NCBI GenBank assembly: GCA_002710885.1
Contig: PAIW01000087.1
Location: 6,196 to 11,515, forward strand
Direction: 5' to 3'
Source of the DNA: Chloroflexota bacterium
GTDB lineage: Bacteria > Chloroflexota > Dehalococcoidia > SAR202 > UBA11138
Length of the DNA stretch: 5,320 nucleotides
Below the pieces are notes generated by a model that ran no database searches, was not told where the DNA came from, and was given only the letters and a program-made list of their open reading frames with translations. Positions 1-5,320 of this stretch are shown here, in pieces. The position numbers and the translations under genes were made by a program. How positions within the stretch are numbered: the stretch's first letter is position 1; each line of letters opens with the position of its first letter.

Positions 1-671
1 TCGGCGCCCGCATCGTCCAGAATCTCGATTATCTGGAGAGGCGATGTTTCATCGCGCCCAGGGTGAATAAGGATCGGAGCGCCGGTGGCCCGCTGGGCTT
101 GGGCCGATGCTCTGAGGACTTTGCGTTCCGATTCAGTGAGAGGCCAAGAGCATCCAACCTCGCCGATTACTCCCGAACGAATGCCAGTCCCGTCCACCCC
201 CTCGCTCACATCTCGTATTATCTGGGCGGCTAGTTCGTCTTCTGTTGATGTGGCGACGTAATCGGGATGAGCAGGATTCACATAGAAGGACGCGCCCATG
301 ATGACGTTAACGCCTGTGGCGCCGGAGATACGAGCCAGGCCGAGCGGGTCGCGGGCGATTCCGATACTTGTGGCGTCCACAAGCGACTTTCCGCCATATT
401 GCTTGTAAAGCCCAGCTTCGTCGATTGCGGTTTCGGTATCTAACACCTGGTAGTTGGCGTAGTTGACCTCGCCATAATGGCGCACCTTTCCCAGTGATTC
501 AGGAGTCATTGGAGCGAAATATTGCTGCCGCGCAGTGGATTCAATTGGCGGCGTGAGAATCGCGGTGAGGTCGATCAGCAAGTGTTCGTGGGTCAACGTA
601 ACTCCCAAGTCATCTGGCTCGATGAGACCCAACACGGTCTGAATTTTTCCGACAGCGTTCCAACTCGGCAT
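1..671 (-). CDS. Phosphotriesterase-family (PTER-like) metal-dependent hydrolase, 3' end outside window
   Basis: The first 223 residues are visible; family members have about 330-350, so roughly the last third lies beyond the left edge. The protein is an amidohydrolase-fold TIM barrel of the phosphotriesterase family with a binuclear metal site. Visible landmarks are GKIQTVLGLIEPDDLG near the N-terminus, the metal-binding HxH in THEHL (H28, H30), the bridging carboxylate region IGEVGCSWPL (E171) and the metal-ligand histidine in LIHPGR (H203). The later GH and Asp ligands fall outside the window. Using Glu rather than carboxylated Lys as the bridge fits the PHP/PTER branch, not classical organophosphate hydrolases. 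From memory, WPLTESERKVL also occurs in mammalian PTER, which is reported to hydrolyse N-acetyltaurine; the bacterial substrate cannot be told from sequence and could be an amide, ester or lactone. ATG at 671 is chosen for its AGGAG (677-681) and the expected family N-terminus. The frame stays open to another ATG at 734. No signal peptide is seen, so it is probably cytosolic. Confidence 0.93.
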   Translation of the reverse strand, partial: MPSWNAVGKIQTVLGLIEPDDLGVTLTHEHLLIDLTAILTPPIESTARQQYFAPMTPESLGKVRHYGEVNYANYQVLDTETAIDEAGLYKQYGGKSLVDATSIGIARDPLGLARISGATGVNVIMGASFYVNPAHPDYVATSTEDELAAQIIRDVSEGVDGTGIRSGVIGEVGCSWPLTESERKVLRASAQAQRATGAPILIHPGRDETSPLQIIEILDDAGA

Positions 672-676
672 CTCCG

Positions 677-681
677 CTCCT
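677..681 (-). promoter_or_regulatory. Ribosome binding site of the hydrolase gene
   Basis: On the minus strand AGGAG lies five bases before the ATG at 671. It favours 671 over the in-frame upstream ATG at 734, which would add 21 residues not expected in this family. Confidence 0.7.
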
Positions 682-715
682 GGGGGGAAGGTGACTACTC
701 GGTAGTGCAACCTGT

Positions 716-744
716 TTTGTACATCATTTGACATCCGCGGTCAA
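716..744 (-). promoter_or_regulatory. Candidate sigma-70-type promoter for the hydrolase gene
   Basis: On the minus strand there is TTGACC (739-744, 5 of 6 to the -35 consensus), a spacer of exactly 17 bases, then TACAAA (716-721, 4 of 6 to the -10 consensus). Transcription would start near 709, giving a leader of about 38 bases before the ATG at 671. Spacing and position are good, but this is a consensus match by eye. Confidence 0.45.
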
Positions 745-783
745 TCGATGTCTTCAACCGCAATCCAGCCAAGCGTATCTTCG

Positions 784-797
784 ATCCACCCGTGGAT
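784..797. promoter_or_regulatory. Perfect 14-bp inverted repeat, possible operator
   Basis: ATCCAC-CC-GTGGAT has two perfect 6-bp arms around a two-base centre. It sits about 40 bases upstream of the -35 candidate of the hydrolase promoter and about 40 bases before the plus-strand -10 candidate, so a regulator bound here could reach both directions. Such a short palindrome can arise by chance and no second copy is seen in the window. Confidence 0.3.
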
Positions 798-836
798 GGT
801 TGCACATCCCTACGTGCCTGTCCGCGATGAGGCAAA

Positions 837-845
837 TGTTACAAT
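837..845 (+). promoter_or_regulatory. Possible extended -10 promoter of the PKD/Ig gene
   Basis: TGTTACAAT matches an extended -10 (TG, one base, then TACAAT with 5 of 6). There is no recognisable -35 at the right distance (CCTGTC at 817-822). If real, transcription would begin near 852 and feed the now broken gene. This is a weak, by-eye call. Confidence 0.25.
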
Positions 846-1003
846 ATTCTCAGAGTTCCCAATGATTCGGACGATATCAATAATTGAAACTTCTCGATTT
901 CGCAATTGTCAAAATCGCGCTGCGGGCCAAGTCTTGCGTTTATTTGGAGATTGTCCTGATTAACATGTCTGCGGTCGGATTAATGGCCTACTCTGGGTCG
1001 CCC

Positions 1004-1255
1004 TCTTTTGAACTCACCGCCAACGGATCTGGGGACCAGATTCCGCTGACCGTTACGTTCACGCCCTCCGAAACAGACGTTGACGAGTTGCGTTGGGACT
1101 TCGGTGACGACGAGACATTGACGTCAAGCGTGGAGGATGGTTCCGTCAGTCACACATATTCGACGATCGGATCTTATACTGTCACGGGTGTGGCCCAAAA
1201 TAGGGACAACGGCGAACCCGGAGAGTCCGCGCCCTTAAACGTAATTGCCACCGCC
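1004..1255 (+). other. PKD domain within the pseudogene
   Basis: This stretch encodes about 84 residues with PKD hallmarks: an opening SFELTANGSG strand, PLTVTFTPS, the core WDFGDDE (from 1094) in place of the usual WDFGDG, and SHTYSTIGSYTVT. PKD domains are beta-sandwich modules of secreted and surface proteins. The domain is uninterrupted, so the part before the first lesion could still be translated as a short fragment. Confidence 0.85.
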
Positions 1256-1528
1256 GGCATGTTGAATCATATCTCGCTCTCGCCTGATTCGCTAACGGTT
1301 CTGCCAGAGGGCAAGGCCACGTTCAGTATTCCCGCATTCGACCAATTCGGCAACGAATTGGCTGACCCGGAGACGACCTACCCAGCTTCTAGTTCCGCTG
1401 GAACGATTGACCAACAAGCCAGATCCACAGCGAGCCTGAACGCGGGCGTATAACCTAACCCTCTGACTGTTGCCGTGTCCTCGGATGGCCTCAACATCAA
1501 CACCGAGGCCACGATAGTCATTCGACCC
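1256..1528 (+). repeat. Ig-like repeat 1 (91 codons, with in-frame stop)
   Basis: It begins GMLNHISLSP and contains FDQFGNEL and AGTID. The second half is worn: where sister repeats read G.FTAG it reads ARSTAS. The in-frame TAA (1451-1453) sits exactly where the other repeats carry Tyr or Phe (GAY, GVF, AGF, GDY), so one change from TAC or TAT explains it. Reading continues in the same frame as PNPLTVAVSSDG and closes with TIVIRP. Confidence 0.82.
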
Positions 1529-1795
1529 GGATCGTTGTCGCAGATAATATTGGAGCCTCAATCCGTCTCAACCTCACCATCGGGGCAACTGAGCTTCAGC
1601 GTGCTTGCGATTGACGAATTTGGCAACCCGTTAACCAACATAGTGACGACATTCAAAGCAGACATCTCCGCCTGCCAAATTGACGCCTTTGGCGGGTTCA
1701 CGGCAGGAGCCGGAGCTTACGTCAACGTCGTTGTGGTCGAAGCAACTGATGGAGCCATATTGACAAATGCATCAGCCCACGTGAGAATCGACCTT
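1529..1795 (+). repeat. Ig-like repeat 2 (89 codons, intact)
   Basis: It begins GSLSQIILEP, then has IDEFGNPL, CQIDAFGGFTAG, the aromatic in GAYV, and closing SAHVRIDL. This is the best-preserved repeat and serves as the reference for register. A Cys replaces the Gly usually seen two residues before the Ile. Confidence 0.82.
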
Positions 1796-2068
1796 GGCTC
1801 CCTAAAACAACTCCTTTTGTTGCCAGAAAACGCCACGGTTCAGGAAGACGGAGAAGCGACCTTCACCGCCTCTGCGTTGGATGGTTGGGGCGATGTTGTT
1901 GATGACGCGATAATCGGATTTGATAGAGCATCCGACGCCGGTCGAATCGCCCCGAAGGGCCATTTCGTCGCGGCAGTCCTTGCCGGCGTGTTTCGAGGCG
2001 CCGTGAAAGTTGTGGCCTCCTCGAGTGACGGCAGTATTGCCGCCGCATCTGATGTGAACGTCACCCAC
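1796..2068 (+). repeat. Ig-like repeat 3 (91 codons, intact frame)
   Basis: It begins GSLKQLLLLP, then FTASALDGWGD (Asp in place of the FGN Asn), AGRIAPKGHF, the aromatic in AGVF, and closing SDVNVTH. It is exactly as long as repeat 1 and aligns with it without gaps across the AG.I to aromatic segment. Confidence 0.8.
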
Positions 2069-2340
2069 GGCGCCATCGACCATGTGCTCATGAGCCATCC
2101 GCCACAGAATTGAGGGCCGCTCAAACCATTAGCTTCACCGCGCGGGCCTTTGATGGCTTCGGCAACCGGATCGAGAGCGCCCGAATAGCCTGGGAAGCGT
2201 CTGGAAGCAAAGGAACAATCGGATTGGAGGGTATTCTGACCGCCGGAGGGCACGCAGGATTCGACGCCGACGCGGTGATTGCCGCAGCTGAGCTTGGCGG
2301 TGTCTCGCTTGAAAGTTCCGCTTCTATTCGCGTAACTCCC
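2069..2340 (+). repeat. Ig-like repeat 4 (one base short of 91 codons)
   Basis: It begins GAIDHVLMS in frame 2 and continues in frame 1 as SATELRAAQTISFTARAFDG, FGNRI, KGTIGLEGILTAG, AGF, and closing SIRVTP. It is 272 bases long. Adding one C in the run at 2095-2096 restores Ser-Pro-Ser and gives 273 bases, 91 codons, the same as repeats 1 and 3. The open frame beginning at 2110 is therefore the continuation of this gene and not an independent start. Confidence 0.82.
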
Positions 2341-2602
2341 GGCCCACTATCTCATGCAACACCAGCCCCTGGATTGATTCAGCTCACCCCTGGGTCCATC
2401 ATCCAGCTAGAATTTCCGCAAGGCTTCGACCGTCACGGAAATCCAGTCGAAGGCGCTGTCGTTATCTGGTCCGTGGCGGACGAAACCGCTGGAGAAATCA
2501 TCCGGCCTATTTGCCGCCGGCCAATCCCCAGGTGACTACCCAACCGCGTCATTCAAAAAAGGCTCAACGCGAACAACGTCCGTCTCTGTGATGATCCTTT
2601 CC
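2341..2602 (+). repeat. Ig-like repeat 5, C-terminal, frameshifted
   Basis: It begins GPLSHATPAP, with a diverged FDRHGNPV core and VIWSVADETAGEI. The frame-1 reading then ends artificially at TGA 2533-2535, while frame 2 carries the expected continuation SGLFAAGQSPGDYP from 2501 to closing SVSVMIL and TAG at 2603-2605. The shift lies at about 2497-2500 and fits a two-base loss or a one-base gain; alignment to sister repeats, with three residues between Ile and Gly, favours loss. Confidence 0.75.
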
Positions 2603-2627
2603 TAGCGCTCTGACCCGCTAACCGCGA

Positions 2628-2633
2628 TATACT
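2628..2633 (+). promoter_or_regulatory. Possible -10 box for sbcC
   Basis: TATACT matches the -10 consensus at 5 of 6 and would place transcription start near 2640, about 20 bases before the sbcC ATG. The -35 position (about 2605-2610) has no good match. If used, it would let sbcC be expressed independently of the dead gene upstream. Confidence 0.3.
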
Positions 2634-2650
2634 GGAGCCAACGCAAAATC

Positions 2651-2655
2651 AGAGG
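2651..2655 (+). promoter_or_regulatory. Ribosome binding site of sbcC
   Basis: AGAGG lies five bases before the ATG at 2661, which supports this start. The protein then opens directly with the standard first strand of the Rad50/SbcC ATPase lobe. Confidence 0.65.
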
Positions 2656-2660
2656 TTTGT

Positions 2661-5320
2661 ATGATCCCAGTAAGGCTCAGTGTCAAAAATTTCCTCAGTT
2701 ACCGGGACAATGCCCCCATTTTGAATCTCGAAAGCATCCACATCGCCTGCCTATGCGGAGAGAATGGTCACGGAAAGTCCGCTCTGTTGGATGCCATGAC
2801 TTGGGCGTTGTGGGGCCAGGCGCGCGCGCGCCGACAAGAAGACCTGATACACAAGGGCCAGACAGACATGGCGGTCGAGTTGGATTTTCTCGCCCGTGAT
2901 GATCTATACCGTGTGAGCAGACGATATTCGGTTTCAGCAGGGCGAGGAGCGGGCCATCCGGTCCTTGAGCTTCAAATCGCATCTGACGACGATTCCACAT
3001 TCCGCCCCATCACCGGGAACACGATGAGCGACACTCAGGCACGAATCGTCGAAATACTGCACATGGACTACGACACGTTCATCAACACCGCGTTTTTGCG
3101 ACAGGGCGATGCCGATCGTTTTACCAACGCTCGGCCGATGGAACGCAAAGCGATCCTAACTGAGGTGCTGGACCTCTCGTATTACGAAGCTTTGGAGACC
3201 AAAGCCAAAGCGCGAGTTGCAGGTATCTCAACTCGTCTCCAAGAAACGGAAGTCCGCATATCTCTTCATCAACAGGAATTGGATAAGAAACCTGAGCACG
3301 AAGCGCAGCTCTCGGAAGTCCAACAAGCTGTCGAGACGCTACAAAACCAGAGTTTAACGGCGAGCGCTGACGTTGAGTCCGCCTCTCAGCGGGTCGAATC
3401 TCTCAACGCCCAGACAGCCGAATTGGAGAGGTTGACTCCCCAGTTGGACAACCTCAGGTCTCGCATTCGGGATCTCGAACTCCGAACTCGAAACCATCTG
3501 GAGGCAGTGACACGGTATCAGGCGTTGTTGAACCGAAAAGGTGAAATCGAAGAGGCGCACACTCGTCTCACAGAAGCGGAGGCCAAACGGGACAGATTCG
3601 CCCGTGCATTGTCAGAGAAAAGCCCTCTCGACCAACAATTGGCGGAGTTGACCCGAACAATCTCTGTGGCGCATGAAAGACTGTCCGGTCAAGTCCGCCA
3701 ATCCCAGCATCGAATTGATGTCGACCTAGAACCCAAAGCGTCCCGAATTCAGGAATATGAACAAGCCTTCGATGCGTTAGAACCGCAGCGTCAAGAGCTA
3801 GTAATCGCTTCAACTCAAATGGAGCAGGATCGCATCGAACTAGGAAATCTGTCTCAGGAATTAGACACTCTGAACGCAGCCTCAGAAACGATGAACTCGT
3901 TGGAGCGCCAGAGAGCGGAACTCCAGCAAATCATCGACTTGGAGCATGCCAATATCAAGAACGCCGCCGACAACATCAATGTTGCAATTGAGCGAGAATT
4001 GAGACCAAATGCGGAAAGATTGACGAGCCTCGAAGCCGAACGTCAGAAATTGGGCGCCGAACGCGAAAACCTGCAACTGGTTTCGAGTCAGATTGCTGAC
4101 GCAAAAGCGGGGCTAGAAAAGGTTGAAGCGAATATCGTCATTCTGGGGCAGGAAAGCGATAACCTGGTTCAAAAAATGAAGGACACGCGACAGAAGTTCG
4201 ACATTCTGGAGCAAGGGGATGCCCTCTGTCCGGTCTGCAAACAGCCCCTCGGTGATGAAGGCCAGTCACATTTGCGATCAGAGTACGAAAAAGAAGGCCG
4301 CGAAAGTCGCCGCCAACATACCGAGAACAAGACGGAACAAGAGAAAACCAAGTCACAACGTCAGCTATTGACCGACGCCCTCCTGAACATGGAATCGGCT
4401 TTCGACGTCCGCACGCGCAACTTGGAATCGGCCAACGGAAGGCTCAACGTTGAGATCGAAAATTCCAAGAGAGCCGCTGGCGAATTGGCAGTGCAGTTGC
4501 CGAAACTCAACGAGTTTCGAGCGGGGCTTGCCTCAAAGGATTTTTGCCATAAAGAACGCCAAAATTTGACCGAGCTGAATACAGAAACTCGATCTCTGAA
4601 CTTCGATCCAACGCGTCGAGAACAAGTTCAGGCCGAGCGACGCGACAAAGGCCAAAGCATCTCGAACCTCGAAATTCGAGTCAACCAGGGATTGCTGGAA
4701 TTGCAACGCGATTCTGACAATTTAGAGCGTAATCTGAAGGATGCCCGAACCGCGAAATCCAACCTTGGCCCTGCGAGAGAAGAACTGAGCGCGCTCCAGA
4801 ACCGAGTGGACTCCGAAGACTACGCTCAGAAGACTCGCGTCCGGGCCGCCGAGCTTGAGGCGGTCATCGCGGAACTTGGATACGATGCTGAGGAACACGC
4901 TTCGGTCGATGCGCTAGCGTCTCGACTGGGCGAATATGCAAAAATGCACCGTTCCATGACGGACGCTAGCGAACGTCTTCCCTCGGAACAGGCGTTGTTG
5001 TCCGGGGCCTCAATCGAGCTATCGGAATTATCGGATGAGTTATCTTCTGCTCAATCTAAACAGTCAGATATCGAAACAGCGCTGCTCGCATTGCCATCCG
5101 CAAAGTCAGCCCTGAAAAGCGCCCAGGGCACACTGTCAGGCCTGGAGTCTACTCTGGACGACCATCGCGTGCGTATCGGCGTGTTGGAAACGCAGATACA
5201 GCGAAGTGTTGAGGTTGAGGGCATCGTAAAAGGTCTAGAGAAACATCGAACGTCGATGGTCAACGAGCGCGGTCTTTACAGTGAACTCGTACTGGCATTC
5301 GGGAAAAACGGCATCCAGGC
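2661..5320 (+). CDS. sbcC: SbcC, Rad50-like ATPase subunit of the SbcCD nuclease, 3' end outside window
   Basis: A single frame stays open for 886 codons to the right edge. The N-terminal ATPase lobe (about 1-190) opens VRLSVKNFLSYRDNAP and carries Walker A GENGHGKSALLDA (G33-S40) and the Q-loop AFLRQGDADRF (Q148). A long Glu/Gln/Arg/Leu-rich coiled coil follows to about 520, then the zinc hook CPVC (C523, C526), then the returning coil to about 870. The second ATPase lobe begins with YSELVLAFGKNGIQ at the edge. The ABC signature and Walker B, about 120 residues more, lie outside. SbcC pairs with the SbcD (Mre11-type) nuclease; the complex uses ATP to open hairpins and process double-strand ends, and two SbcC coils join through zinc bound by the hook. 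It acts on DNA in the cytoplasm. sbcD often lies directly upstream, but here a pseudogene does, so sbcD must be downstream or elsewhere. No frameshift or missing motif is seen in the visible part. Confidence 0.95.
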   Translation, partial: MIPVRLSVKNFLSYRDNAPILNLESIHIACLCGENGHGKSALLDAMTWALWGQARARRQEDLIHKGQTDMAVELDFLARDDLYRVSRRYSVSAGRGAGHPVLELQIASDDDSTFRPITGNTMSDTQARIVEILHMDYDTFINTAFLRQGDADRFTNARPMERKAILTEVLDLSYYEALETKAKARVAGISTRLQETEVRISLHQQELDKKPEHEAQLSEVQQAVETLQNQSLTASADVESASQRVESLNAQTAELERLTPQLDNLRSRIRDLELRTRNHLEAVTRYQALLNRKGEIEEAHTRLTEAEAKRDRFARALSEKSPLDQQLAELTRTISVAHERLSGQVRQSQHRIDVDLEPKASRIQEYEQAFDALEPQRQELVIASTQMEQDRIELGNLSQELDTLNAASETMNSLERQRAELQQIIDLEHANIKNAADNINVAIERELRPNAERLTSLEAERQKLGAERENLQLVSSQIADAKAGLEKVEANIVILGQESDNLVQKMKDTRQKFDILEQGDALCPVCKQPLGDEGQSHLRSEYEKEGRESRRQHTENKTEQEKTKSQRQLLTDALLNMESAFDVRTRNLESANGRLNVEIENSKRAAGELAVQLPKLNEFRAGLASKDFCHKERQNLTELNTETRSLNFDPTRREQVQAERRDKGQSISNLEIRVNQGLLELQRDSDNLERNLKDARTAKSNLGPAREELSALQNRVDSEDYAQKTRVRAAELEAVIAELGYDAEEHASVDALASRLGEYAKMHRSMTDASERLPSEQALLSGASIELSELSDELSSAQSKQSDIETALLALPSAKSALKSAQGTLSGLESTLDDHRVRIGVLETQIQRSVEVEGIVKGLEKHRTSMVNERGLYSELVLAFGKNGIQ

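Larger units (their letters stand above)
672..883. other. Divergent intergenic region
   Basis: About 210 bases separate the start of the minus-strand hydrolase from the start of the plus-strand pseudogene frame. It holds the hydrolase ribosome binding site and promoter candidate, a 14-bp inverted repeat and a possible plus-strand extended -10. A 71-codon open frame at 748-963 resembles no family I know, lacks a convincing ribosome binding site and is not called as a gene. Some of the region may be decayed 5' sequence of the pseudogene. Confidence 0.6.
884..2605 (+). pseudogene. Broken gene for a PKD plus five-Ig-repeat extracellular-type protein
   Basis: The three main open pieces (884-1453, 1475-2113, 2110-2535) and a fourth short one reaching TAG at 2603-2605 read as one protein once three lesions are allowed for. 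The lesions are an in-frame TAA at 1451-1453, a one-base loss near 2095 (frame 2 to frame 1) and a second shift at about 2497-2500 (back to frame 2). The restored product is about 570 residues: a leader, a PKD domain, then five Ig-like repeats with the pattern G.L..(I/V)...P, D.FGN, (A)G.I...G.(F/L)TAG, an aromatic, and a closing VxV strand. Such proteins are usually exported and act in adhesion or surface binding; that role is inferred from domain type. The 5' end is uncertain: TTG at 884 directly follows a TAA, and ATG at 965 lacks a well-spaced ribosome binding site. Residues coded at about 935-1000 are hydrophobic and could be a worn signal peptide ending near AYS. No C-terminal membrane anchor or sorting motif is seen. 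Assembly error is an alternative for the indels. Confidence 0.8.

Noticed and set aside
522..731. Plus-strand open frame of 69 codons
   Set aside because: It is antisense to the 5' part of the PTER-like gene, whose HEH motif is coded on the other strand.
728..733. A perfect TTGACA on the plus strand
   Set aside because: No -10-like sequence lies 16-18 bases downstream (TCTTCA at 751), and the bases lie within the minus-strand promoter candidate.
748..963. Plus-strand open frame of 71 codons in the intergenic region
   Set aside because: It has no family resemblance and no clear ribosome binding site, and overlaps the start of the PKD frame. A small gene cannot be excluded but is not supported.
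1292..1561. Minus-strand open frame of 89 codons
   Set aside because: It is antisense to repeats 1 and 2, low-complexity and Arg-rich, typical of a shadow frame.
1840..2253. A 137-codon minus-strand open frame (with others at 1802-2098 and 1863-2048)
   Set aside because: It lies antisense to the Ig-like repeats, has no recognisable domain, and the plus strand shows clear repeat coding in this stretch.
2092..2500. Programmed ribosomal frameshifting or stop readthrough joining the PKD/Ig pieces
   Set aside because: There is no slippery heptamer with a downstream structure, and three different events would be required in one gene; decay or sequence error is simpler.
2606..2660. Terminator between the pseudogene and sbcC
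   Set aside because: No stem followed by a T run is visible in this gap.
2657..2899. Plus-strand 80-codon frame and minus-strand frame 2695-3000
   Set aside because: Both overlap the start of sbcC, where frame 3 encodes Walker A; they are shadows.
3354..5263. Several minus-strand frames of 60-81 codons across this span
   Set aside because: All are antisense to the sbcC coiled coil and none shows a domain.

Overview
The window holds two intact but edge-truncated genes and one broken gene between them. The leftmost gene (minus strand, start at 671, running off the left edge) is a phosphotriesterase-family metal hydrolase that resembles animal PTER proteins. The rightmost gene (plus strand, start at 2661, running off the right edge) is sbcC, the bacterial Rad50-like subunit of the SbcCD nuclease. 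Between them, at about 884-2605 on the plus strand, lies the remnant of a gene for an extracellular-type protein: one PKD domain followed by five tandem Ig-like repeats of about 90 residues. One in-frame stop and two frameshifts interrupt it.

Layout: 1-671 hydrolase (minus); 672-883 divergent intergenic region with a good minus-strand promoter candidate (716-744), a perfect 14-bp inverted repeat (784-797) and a weaker plus-strand extended -10 (837-845); 884-2605 PKD/Ig-repeat pseudogene; 2606-2660 short gap with a -10-like box and a ribosome binding site; 2661-5320 sbcC. I see no tRNA, rRNA, CRISPR array, insertion sequence or convincing terminator hairpin.

The sequence has moderate GC and standard bacterial genes. 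The PTER-like hydrolase, the form of SbcC and the Ig-like repeats ending in 'FTAG...G.Y' patterns together suggest an environmental bacterium, possibly Chloroflexota (Dehalococcoidia or SAR202-like). This is inference from family flavour only; no marker gene in the window settles it.

The three genes do not form an obvious pathway. The hydrolase is divergent from the others, and sbcC appears to have its own start signals behind the dead gene. sbcD, the usual upstream partner of sbcC, is not in the window. I found no evidence for a new multi-gene system. The most informative feature is the pseudogene, because its repeat register shows closely where each lesion occurred.
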